A DNA stretch of 7,253 nt from Christensenella sp. UBA1224 (GTDB lineage Bacteria; Bacillota; Clostridia; Christensenellales; Aristaeellaceae), in assembly GCA_002309235.1 (NCBI GenBank), contig DBXA01000028.1, positions 9,933 through 17,185 of the forward strand. Reading direction: 5' to 3'. Position numbers and translations under genes: made by a program. Of this stretch, positions 1 through 6,111 are shown piece by piece. How positions within the stretch are numbered: position 1 is the stretch's first letter; every line of letters begins with the position of its first letter. The notes beneath the pieces were generated by a model. It had not been told where the DNA came from and searched no databases. It saw only the letters and a program-made list of their open reading frames with translations.

Positions 1-1435
1 CGAGCGTCTCCAGATTGGTCATATACTTGATCCCGTTGAGGCTTTCGATGCCAAGCCCGCTCACATCAAGCGATGTCAGCGTTCTGCAGGCGGACATCAT
101 GACAGGCATATCATCGCCAAGACCGAGAACCTCTCGTACTGCCGAAAGGAATACTGCGTCCGTGAACTCGTCTGTTACATCGCCTTCCGGATCCCATTCG
201 CAGATAAAGGCAGCGGCGTTCCCCGGCGTATTCACGCCGAAATCTCCATCATTCCACTGCCCGTTCTCATATCCGGAATAGAACATTCCGTAGTTCTCTC
301 CGCCGTTCCCGTTATCAGGCTCTCCGGACGCCCAGTTGGAATAGAGATACCTCTCTCCCGTGACCCAGCGCCAAACGCCTTCCGCTCCGCTGTCGGAAAG
401 CCCGAAGTAAGCGCTGTCGCAGTTTATGATCTTCAGGAAGCCCAGTATATAGTCGTTCTCGGACTGAGAAGTGATCGTAGCCAAATGACCTCCCTGTGCC
501 TCACAGTAGGCTTTTGCCGCCTGCCAGCTCGCTTCACCGAGATCGTATACCCGATACCTATGGCCATCCGAAGTATGAAGGGTGTTATCATCATCGATAT
601 ACAGGGACATACTGAATGTCTCCTGCGATTCCATGTACCAGATGCCGTTTTCCGTCGTACCCTCGATCGTATTGTAATCGCTGGCGATCGTACCGTTCAT
701 CTTGATGAAGATAAAATTCGGTGTTGGTTTTATATTCCATTTGTTGCCCTGCAGATCGATGCGGCCGGTGCGCGCGTTGACCGTAGCGCCGAAGTAGTAT
801 GCGCCGGTATAACCGTATTTGGCAGGTGCCTTAGGAGATGGCGTAAACTCCGCCGTCCCCGTTATCTCGCCGTTTTCATCGATCCTGTTGATATGGAATT
901 CATAATTTCTCCTCACAACGGTACCGTCTTCGTCCCGTCCATCGTATTCGCCTTTCCAGTTCCGCGGGATCCGGTCAAGATCGATCCGCGTGGATATATA
1001 CTCATCGGAAGTCTTTGTAAGGTTCAAAGTCCTCGATGAAACACCGTCGGCAATGCCGGTCATGCTGTCATTTTCAACGGTACCTGTAAAGCTTGAATAC
1101 GTGAAATTTCTTGGACTCGGGCCTTCGATCCACTCCGTACCATGGAAGCTGAATGTCCCGTCAACAGCCCATTCACCTTCAAAACAATAGGAACCGTGCG
1201 CCTGGCCTGTTAATCTTGCGAAGCCTTCAAAAGTGCCATCATCATAGACCCTGTCGATGTACAGTGTAAGAGAACGCTGGATCAGATTATTGTTTTGTTT
1301 CCCCAGATAGTATCCTTCCCAGGTACCGGTGCTGATCACAGAAGCCCCTTCTTCTGCCGCTGCTTGTCCGCATGTCATGAGAAGCACACCGGTCAACACC
1401 AAAATGATGATCATCCAAATGCTTTTTTTCATCAT
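1..1435 (-). CDS. Secreted C-type lectin-like / leucine-rich-repeat protein (C-terminus outside window)
   Basis: The minus-strand frame is open from 1435 to the window edge: 478 codons, no stop, so the protein is partial. Residues 1-28 form a Sec signal peptide (MMKKS, a hydrophobic run, then an AAA cleavage site); LMTC at 19-22 is only a poor lipobox. Residues about 36-140 and 157-275 are two copies of one beta-rich domain (W-x-G-x-Y near the start of each). Residues about 290-414 are a C-type lectin-like domain: C311 and C412 as the conserved disulfide pair, GGHLATI at 315-321, YFGL at 343-346, EPD at 372-374, E380, and WND at 394-396, the usual calcium/sugar ligands. From about 452 (LTSLDVSGLGIESLNGI) an internalin-type leucine-rich repeat region begins. 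The start is chosen because AGGAAAGG lies 7 nt upstream of 1435; the next codon is also ATG. The earlier ATG at 1442 is out of frame. Probable role: surface or secreted adhesin binding glycan or protein; the ligand is unknown. Confidence 0.85.
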   Translation of the reverse strand, partial: MMKKSIWMIIILVLTGVLLMTCGQAAAEEGASVISTGTWEGYYLGKQNNNLIQRSLTLYIDRVYDDGTFEGFARLTGQAHGSYCFEGEWAVDGTFSFHGTEWIEGPSPRNFTYSSFTGTVENDSMTGIADGVSSRTLNLTKTSDEYISTRIDLDRIPRNWKGEYDGRDEDGTVVRRNYEFHINRIDENGEITGTAEFTPSPKAPAKYGYTGAYYFGATVNARTGRIDLQGNKWNIKPTPNFIFIKMNGTIASDYNTIEGTTENGIWYMESQETFSMSLYIDDDNTLHTSDGHRYRVYDLGEASWQAAKAYCEAQGGHLATITSQSENDYILGFLKIINCDSAYFGLSDSGAEGVWRWVTGERYLYSNWASGEPDNGNGGENYGMFYSGYENGQWNDGDFGVNTPGNAAAFICEWDPEGDVTDEFTDAVFLSAVREVLGLGDDMPVMMSACRTLTSLDVSGLGIESLNGIKYMTNLETL

Positions 1436-1515
1436 CTTTCATCCTTTCCTATATACCGACGGCAAGAAGATTTACTGACTAAATACAGATCCATTTTTAC
1501 ACAATTTCTCTTTTG

Positions 1516-1542
1516 TTGAATAATAGCATAAACATATATACT
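1516..1542 (+). promoter_or_regulatory. Possible promoter of the transglutaminase-like gene
   Basis: TTGAAT (1516-1521) and TATACT (1537-1542) are separated by 15 nt, shorter than the optimal 17. The start would fall near 1549, giving a leader of about 85 nt. It overlaps the predicted opposite-strand promoter almost completely, so the two genes might compete for polymerase. The match is modest, and other AT-rich stretches between 1550 and 1590 cannot be excluded. Confidence 0.25.
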
Positions 1543-1548
1543 GTACAA
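1520..1548 (-). promoter_or_regulatory. Predicted promoter of the lectin/LRR gene
   Basis: Read on the minus strand, TTGTAC (1543-1548) is followed after exactly 17 nt by TATTAT (1520-1525), with TGC directly before it, giving an extended -10. The -10 matches TATAAT at five of six positions; the -35 matches only at TTG. Transcription would start near 1513, leaving a leader of about 78 nt before the ATG at 1435. This is inferred from sequence only. Confidence 0.45.
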
Positions 1549-1633
1549 GTTAATAATATTCTTTTACCATATACAGCAATACTTTATCAGCAGGTGTTGA
1601 CAGGCACCCGCTCAAGCATAAGAAGAGGTATTT

Positions 1634-2659
1634 ATGAAGAAGCAAATGATCAAGATCGTCTCACTTATCCTGCTCTTTACTTTGTCGACGGCATTCTTCC
1701 CCTGCGCCGTCTCAAAAGCCGAAACCGAACCGGCAGGCATGACCAAAGGACATTACGTCTTTCAGCCTAAAGTCTGCTCGGTATATATGGAAGAGGTATT
1801 CGGCAGGACAATGTGCGAGACGTGGTTTAATCTTGTCGATGCGGTAATGGCCGGGAAGGACACCTTTGCCTGCCCGGATAATCACACCTATGATTGGGTA
1901 ATGGGGCAGTTCCGTGACCAGTGCTTTCCCCCGCTGGTCGATCTGATCGACTATGCGTATGACCGCAGCGAACCTGTCAAGAACGGCGTAGGAAGCTTTC
2001 TTTATACGGTGCCGCGTGAAGAGGCTGCCGAACGGATCGCCGCATTTGCAGAACAGATCGAGAGCATCCTCAACGAAACGCTCGAAGACGATTATACGGA
2101 CCTCGAGAAAGCGCTGGCCCTGTATGAGTATTTTGCCGATCATTACACATATGATTATGTAACTGCCGCGTATAATGAAGGATATCCGGAATGGCTTTCC
2201 AGCTACCGCGTTTTCACTACCGGAACCGGCATCTGTCAGGAGTTTTCAGTCGCTTACGCGTATCTGCTGATGCAGGTCGGTATTGAGGCAACAAACATGA
2301 GCGGCCATCGGTCTTACGATCACGAATCCCATCAATGGACTTATGTCAGGATGAACGGGCACAATTACCATATAGACCCGACCTATGTCATCGATGACCA
2401 CGTGCTCGACTATTTTATGATGGATGACGCGCAGCGCGAAGCGGCGGACTGTTACAGCAAAAAGGATTTTGTCATCACGTCCAACTATGCGCAGGATCAT
2501 CCGCACCCGGATTATTTTGCAGACGATGATTCATTCTCTCCGCTTTGGGGCGGTGAATACATCCGCTTTGACCATGATTCCAGGATCATCTATTACCGGA
2601 CCTATGATGAAAATCGGCAGCCGGTCGAACAGACGTTTTCCTATGCCGATTATGAGTAA
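1634..2659 (+). CDS. Exported transglutaminase-like (papain-fold) protein
   Basis: A 341-residue protein with a signal peptide at about residues 1-29 (MKKQMIK, then a hydrophobic stretch, then an SKA-type cleavage site). The transglutaminase-like core lies at about 155-260: the nucleophile C201 in TGTGICQEFS, the helix that follows it, H233 in SHQWTYV, and D248 in YHIDPTY, which complete the Cys-His-Asp triad. The N-terminal part (30-150) is not recognised; it has cysteines at 48, 61, 80 and 97 that could form disulfides outside the cell. The region after 260 is short, acidic and aromatic. The start is supported by AGAGG at 1624-1628, 5 nt before the ATG. Bacterial members of this superfamily may be peptidases, cross-linking enzymes or non-catalytic scaffolds; the intact triad favours an enzyme, but the substrate is unknown. 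It diverges from the lectin/LRR gene and converges with the serine hydrolase gene. Confidence 0.85.
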   Translation: MKKQMIKIVSLILLFTLSTAFFPCAVSKAETEPAGMTKGHYVFQPKVCSVYMEEVFGRTMCETWFNLVDAVMAGKDTFACPDNHTYDWVMGQFRDQCFPPLVDLIDYAYDRSEPVKNGVGSFLYTVPREEAAERIAAFAEQIESILNETLEDDYTDLEKALALYEYFADHYTYDYVTAAYNEGYPEWLSSYRVFTTGTGICQEFSVAYAYLLMQVGIEATNMSGHRSYDHESHQWTYVRMNGHNYHIDPTYVIDDHVLDYFMMDDAQREAADCYSKKDFVITSNYAQDHPHPDYFADDDSFSPLWGGEYIRFDHDSRIIYYRTYDENRQPVEQTFSYADYE

Positions 2660-2706
2660 ACCGAACTGTCTTCAAAACTGACCGAGCGATGACAGCCTGA
2701 CAGCGG
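2660..2706. other. Short convergent intergenic gap
   Basis: This 47-bp gap separates the ends of the transglutaminase-like gene and the serine hydrolase gene. It holds a direct repeat of TGACAGC (2690-2696 and 2698-2704) and a weak 4-bp inverted repeat AGCC/GGCT (2694-2697 and 2705-2708). No GC-rich stem followed by a T run is visible on either strand, so I do not call a terminator. Confidence 0.4.
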
Positions 2707-3714
2707 CTATGATCTATGGTCCGTGCCTGCGTCCTGCAGACCTGCCTGTACAGCATGCAGCGCTTTCGTCACTCCTGCCAGGCGGTTCGCCTGAGGGGAA
2801 GGGCATGGATAATCGGAGTATATGACAAACAGATATGGCCCGTTCTCAGCGTATACGACGCCGGTATCGTTCGTCGCGCATTCGTCGTTCAAAGGATCCC
2901 CATCTGTAAAACGCGCTTCTATGACCGGATGACCGCTTTCATCTGCTTCATCCCCTATGCCGTTTTCCCATCCGGCTTTGGTCTGCAAGGGAAAGCTCTC
3001 ACCAAGGTATTCCCTTGCGGCAGACATGGCAGAAGCGGCAAAATAACGGCCTGCGTTTGAAATATCCGAACCGTCGTTCAAAAAGCAGTAAAGCCGTGTC
3101 CACATCTTGAACATGTCACGCGCGGTTTTGTCGCGAGGGTAGGGCGGATCGGCAAACGACTCATCAACGCCCGCTTCACGGCACCATTTCCTCAAGGGGT
3201 CTTTTCCGTAAATGCCACGAAGTCTCTCATAGGCAAGGTTATCGGAAAGGACGATCGCATCCCGGATATACTGCCCGTTGTCGTGAAATGCCCGCGGGAA
3301 GCTGTCAAGTACCGAGCCCGTGTAGATCGCTTTGATCGTGCTCTGGGAACACATCCACATATCGGAGCAAAAAGATACGCCGGAAAGCGTTTTCAGGTCT
3401 GCCATGACCAACGATATCTTATGGCCGTCGTCAAGGATATGTCGTATCTCCGTTTCCAGATGCTGAAGTGCCGCATTCAGAGGGGTACATTTCCCGAAAC
3501 ATATCAGAGATCGATCCTCTGGAATACTGTCGATCAGTGATCGCAAAGCCGGCATAGCCGTGATGTATCTCTTTGCTTGCTCCGTATCGTACGCGGGAGC
3601 TGCCTGTATCGCCCGGGCTTCATCCTTGAGAGGGATCGCAACCGGGCCGGACCAGGAGATATCCGTATGAGTTTCATACTGCTTCAATGATGTATCTTGG
3701 TTTCGTGCGCTCAT
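2707..3714 (-). CDS. Serine hydrolase of the class A beta-lactamase / penicillin-binding fold, no signal peptide
   Basis: A 335-residue protein with the three active-site motifs of penicillin-recognising serine enzymes in order: S125-T-I-K128 (SxxK), S157-D-N159 (SDN), and K246-A-G248 (a KTG variant). The class A Glu166 ExxLN motif is not visible in the omega-loop region (about 183-200), so it is unlikely to be an efficient beta-lactamase; an esterase, amidase or peptidase role is more plausible. The first 120 residues are polar, show no signal peptide or membrane segment, and have no assigned domain. The spacing between SxxK and SDN (32 residues) is shorter than the roughly 60 of classical class A enzymes, which may mean a trimmed helical domain. 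Its start overlaps the stop of the deacylase gene in TAATG, with its own GAGGAG ribosome site inside that gene, so the two are translationally coupled. The fold is fairly sure; the substrate is unknown. Confidence 0.8.
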   Translation of the reverse strand: MSARNQDTSLKQYETHTDISWSGPVAIPLKDEARAIQAAPAYDTEQAKRYITAMPALRSLIDSIPEDRSLICFGKCTPLNAALQHLETEIRHILDDGHKISLVMADLKTLSGVSFCSDMWMCSQSTIKAIYTGSVLDSFPRAFHDNGQYIRDAIVLSDNLAYERLRGIYGKDPLRKWCREAGVDESFADPPYPRDKTARDMFKMWTRLYCFLNDGSDISNAGRYFAASAMSAAREYLGESFPLQTKAGWENGIGDEADESGHPVIEARFTDGDPLNDECATNDTGVVYAENGPYLFVIYSDYPCPSPQANRLAGVTKALHAVQAGLQDAGTDHRS

Positions 3715-5285
3715 TATTTATCTCCTCTCCGGAGGAACTGCCCTGCGCGTTCCGCCGTCTGTATGCCGTCTTTAAGGGCTACCGAGCCGTTCACGATAAC
3801 GAGTCTCACGCCCTGCGCCAACTGTACCGGCTTAAGATACGTCGCACGAGGCGCGATCTCATCGGGATCAAAAACGGTGATATCCGCAGCCATTCCCGGG
3901 GCCAGATGACCGCGGTCGGTAATGCCGAAGATCTCGGCAGGCTTCCCGGTCACGCGGTGCACAGCCTGTTCCAGACTGCATATGCCCTTTTCCCGCACGA
4001 GCCGGAAGAATTCCGCGATCGCTCCGAAGGAACGGGGATGGGGATTATAGCTTAACTTATCAGGATCCCCGGGGAGAGCATAACCGTCCGAGCCGATGCA
4101 GATATCGCGTGAGAGAAAGTACAGCATATCCTGTTCGCTCATCACAAAAAAGACGCACCAGGCTTTTGCCTGTGTACGGAGCAGTACCTCTGCGGCAGCC
4201 TCTGCATAATCCGTTGTGCCCAGCATATCCTCCGCAACAAAGCGCAGAGTCTTCCCCACGATCTCAGGCCAGAGACCTGCGTCGTCGCTGAAAAGACAGG
4301 TTTCGGCCCTTTCGGCATTAAAGTAATGCGTACGAATGGCGTCTATGATCTCCTGCCGCCTCGGACCCTGCAAATGCCGGAGCAGTGCTTCGTTCCCGCC
4401 GTCCAGGCACCAGCGCGGGCAGCGGATGCTGAGAGTCGTAGAGGATGCGGTATACGGGTACATATCCGCCGTAAAGCGCACGCCTTCCCGGTTGATCTTT
4501 ACGATATCCTCCCATACCTTTGAAGCGCGGCCGTGTACTGTATAGTTGTCGAGCTTCAGATGTGAGGCATGGACCGGCACGCCGGACGCTCGTCCGATCG
4601 CAGCCAATTCATCGATCGCTTTGTCGATCTCAAGCCCTTCGCTGCGCATGTGGCAGGTCACTATGCCCCCTTCTTCCCGCACCGTTTTGCCAAGCTCTGT
4701 CAGTTCTTCCAGGTCTGCGAAGCAGCCCGGCGCGTATTCCAGCCCAAGGGAAAGCCCCCAGGCTCCATCCGAAAGATCCCGGCGAAGCAGGTGCTTCATT
4801 TCATATATTTCCTCAGGTTTCGCGGGCCTGTCCATATCCCCAATCACAGCTTTTCTGAGCGTGCCATGCCCGACGAGAAGAGCCTGGTTCACCGCCATGC
4901 GGCTCCCGCGTTCGCGGAAGGCATCCAAAAATCCGCCGAATGAAGGCAAAACCCACGGATCGCTGCTGCCCGGTGCCGCCGGAAAGGCGCTGTGCCCGCA
5001 ATTGCCCGATATTTCGGTCGTCACACCCTGATACAGTTTTGAAGCACCGCTGTCATCCCGAACAAAAGCTGTATCGGAGTGCGCGTGAGCATCGATGAAA
5101 CCCGGCGCTGTCACAAGCCCCTCTGCGCTGTATTCATATTTCCCATTCATGTGCGAAAGATCGCCGAGCGCAGATATCTTCCCGTCCTTCACCGCTATAT
5201 CGCCCTGAAAGCCGCCTCGTCCCGTACCGTCTATGATAGTGCCTGCGCGGATAATGATATCCGCCTCACAGATCCCAGATGCCAT
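3714..5285 (-). CDS. N-acyl-D-amino-acid deacylase (D-aminoacylase) family amidohydrolase
   Basis: A 523-residue metal-dependent hydrolase, close to the usual family length. Family members cleave N-acyl-D-amino acids to a free D-amino acid and a carboxylate. Visible landmarks are an N-terminal beta-sandwich strand (DIIIRAGTIIDGTG, 9-22), the metal motif PGFIDAHAHSD (H67, H69), GVTTEISGNCGHS with the family cysteine C96, H212 in CHMRSEG, H242 in HASHLK, D400 in GSDGYAL, and the C-terminal sandwich with HLAPGMAADITVFDPD (460-474). All key metal and catalytic positions expected for the family look present, so it is probably active. It has no signal peptide, so it is cytoplasmic. GGGAGGG at 5293-5299, 7 nt upstream, supports the ATG at 5285. 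It is the first gene of a two-gene operon. Substrate specificity (D-Glu, D-Asp, broad, or a dipeptide or hydantoin-like compound) cannot be read from sequence alone. Confidence 0.9.
   Translation of the reverse strand: MASGICEADIIIRAGTIIDGTGRGGFQGDIAVKDGKISALGDLSHMNGKYEYSAEGLVTAPGFIDAHAHSDTAFVRDDSGASKLYQGVTTEISGNCGHSAFPAAPGSSDPWVLPSFGGFLDAFRERGSRMAVNQALLVGHGTLRKAVIGDMDRPAKPEEIYEMKHLLRRDLSDGAWGLSLGLEYAPGCFADLEELTELGKTVREEGGIVTCHMRSEGLEIDKAIDELAAIGRASGVPVHASHLKLDNYTVHGRASKVWEDIVKINREGVRFTADMYPYTASSTTLSIRCPRWCLDGGNEALLRHLQGPRRQEIIDAIRTHYFNAERAETCLFSDDAGLWPEIVGKTLRFVAEDMLGTTDYAEAAAEVLLRTQAKAWCVFFVMSEQDMLYFLSRDICIGSDGYALPGDPDKLSYNPHPRSFGAIAEFFRLVREKGICSLEQAVHRVTGKPAEIFGITDRGHLAPGMAADITVFDPDEIAPRATYLKPVQLAQGVRLVIVNGSVALKDGIQTAERAGQFLRRGDK
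3722..3727 (-). promoter_or_regulatory. Ribosome binding site of the coupled serine hydrolase gene
   Basis: GAGGAG on the minus strand lies inside the last codons of the deacylase gene, 7 nt before the ATG at 3714. It supports this start and indicates that coupled translation is backed by independent ribosome loading. Confidence 0.7.
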
Positions 5286-5315
5286 ATGTCATCCCTCCCG
5301 GATCGTCTCCCTTAT

Positions 5316-5324
5316 ATAATAACA
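5316..5324 (-). promoter_or_regulatory. Predicted extended -10 promoter of the deacylase operon
   Basis: On the minus strand TATTAT (5316-5321) is preceded directly by TGT (5322-5324), an extended -10 arrangement. Transcription would begin near 5309, about 23 nt before the ATG and just upstream of the ribosome site. No good -35 lies at normal distance. A consensus TTGACA at 5350-5355 is 28 nt away, too far to pair with it. Confidence 0.45.
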
Positions 5325-5446
5325 CATTCCGCAGGAAAGGTGATAAGCCTGTCAAAGAGAAAAGCCGGTCTCCATTCCCGGTTCAGAATGTTAAAGGATT
5401 GAAATACTTGTTTTGAGATAATGAAATAAAGTCTCATGCTTCAAAG

Positions 5447-5455
5447 TGTTATAAT
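5447..5455 (+). promoter_or_regulatory. Predicted extended -10 promoter of the repressor gene
   Basis: TGTTATAAT is a perfect extended -10 (TGn plus TATAAT at 5450-5455), although no -35 is recognisable 16-18 nt upstream. The start would be near 5462, about 48 nt before the repressor ATG. It probably drives the repressor and the adjoining dead integrase. Confidence 0.5.
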
Positions 5456-5459
5456 AACA
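5447..5459. promoter_or_regulatory. Candidate repressor operator overlapping the -10 box
   Basis: TGTTATAATAACA is a perfect 13-bp palindrome (two 6-bp half-sites around a central A) that sits exactly on the -10 of the repressor gene. A HTH/S24 repressor dimer binding here would block its own promoter. The assignment to this repressor is inferred from position and symmetry. Confidence 0.4.
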
Positions 5460-5469
5460 TTGCGTTTTG

Positions 5470-5482
5470 ACACATATTGTGT
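5470..5482. promoter_or_regulatory. Second candidate operator in the repressor leader
   Basis: ACACATATTGTGT is an inverted repeat with 5-bp arms (ACACA/TGTGT) around TAT. It lies just after the predicted transcription start of the repressor gene. The motif GTGTTAT occurs here (5479-5485) and in the upstream palindrome (5446-5452), 33 bp apart, about three helical turns, so both could face the same side of the DNA. Confidence 0.35.
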
Positions 5483-5509
5483 TATGCTGTCTGCGAGGTG
5501 ATCTGAAAG

Positions 5510-6109
5510 ATGGATACTCTCGGCAACAAAATTAAGACAATGCGTATGAAACGCAATCTGTCGCAGCAGGAACTCGCCAACCAGCTTGGCGTGTCCAGGT
5601 CTGCCGTAGGCAACTGGGAGCAGGACGCACGTGAGCCTAACCTCAAAATGCTCAACGCGCTCGCGGACATCTTCAACGTATCCTTCCACGACCTTGTGGG
5701 CGGGTACAGCAACGTGGGGAACGTATTCACACCGCGCCTGAAGCGTATCCCGATATACGAAAGCGTCGGCGCGGAAACCGGGAGGTGTGCGGATGACAGG
5801 GTGGATAGTTTCCTGTCGACGGAGACGGACGCCAATTTCGGTGTCCGCGTGGACGGCGACAGCATGGAGCCCACCATATTAAAAGGAGATATCGCGCTTG
5901 TGTCGAAACAGAACGACGTGGACGACGGGCAGATTGCCGTGCTGCTGCTCGGAGATGACGATACCGCCGTCTACAAGCGCATCGTGCACATTCCGGGCGG
6001 CATCATGCTTATATCCGACAATACGGACAAATACCCGCCCCGCACGATACACGGAGACGAATCGATCCACATCCTCGGCAGAGTGCGGCAGGTCGTAAGG
6101 GAGTTATAG
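5510..6109 (+). CDS. Phage-type transcriptional repressor: HTH (XRE) plus S24/LexA-like peptidase domain
   Basis: A 199-residue intact protein. Residues about 5-62 are a Cro/CI-type helix-turn-helix (LSQQELANQLGVSRSAVGNWE, helices near 18-37). Residues about 80-199 are an S24 peptidase domain like LexA and lambda CI, with nucleophile S118 in GDSMEP and general base K156 in YKRI, 38 residues apart as in LexA. The normal Ala-Gly cleavage bond is not seen: at the aligned place the sequence reads ESVGAETG, so A88 is followed by E89. Self-cleavage after DNA damage may therefore be altered or lost. AGGTGAT at 5496-5502 supports the ATG at 5510. The gene is 2 bp upstream of a dead integrase gene, in a likely operon, and is preceded by palindromes suitable for autoregulation. 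Probable role: maintaining repression of an integrated element, or a regulator retained after the element decayed. Confidence 0.88.
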   Translation: MDTLGNKIKTMRMKRNLSQQELANQLGVSRSAVGNWEQDAREPNLKMLNALADIFNVSFHDLVGGYSNVGNVFTPRLKRIPIYESVGAETGRCADDRVDSFLSTETDANFGVRVDGDSMEPTILKGDIALVSKQNDVDDGQIAVLLLGDDDTAVYKRIVHIPGGIMLISDNTDKYPPRTIHGDESIHILGRVRQVVREL

Positions 6110-6111
6110 AT

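Noticed and set aside
1..567. Lectin domain as the variable target of a diversity-generating retroelement.
   Set aside because: No reverse transcriptase, template repeat or adenine-biased variable repeat is seen in the window, and the domain is followed by LRRs rather than ending the protein.
1..1039. Plus-strand open frames such as 485-1039 and 15-281.
   Set aside because: They lie antisense to the lectin/LRR gene, have no ribosome site or recognisable domain, and the minus-strand frame is continuous with clear lectin motifs.
1597..1625. Perfect TTGACA at 1597-1602 upstream of the transglutaminase-like gene.
   Set aside because: The hexamer at proper spacing (TAAGAA) is a poor -10 and overlaps the ribosome site, so transcription would start at or after the start codon.
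2690..2708. Possible bidirectional terminator between the convergent genes.
   Set aside because: Only a 4-bp stem and no T run on either strand.
2707..3714. Antibiotic-resistance beta-lactamase.
   Set aside because: There is no export signal, no Glu166-type motif, and a shortened spacing between SxxK and SDN; only the general fold motifs are shared.
4546..5031. Long plus-strand open frames opposite the deacylase gene.
   Set aside because: They are composition shadows of a gene whose family motifs run unbroken on the minus strand.
5467..5495. Perfect TTGACA at 5467-5472 upstream of the repressor.
   Set aside because: Nothing like TATAAT lies 16-18 nt downstream (TCTGCG at 17), and the fit with an upstream extended -10 at 5447-5455 is better. 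The sequence is more likely part of a palindrome.
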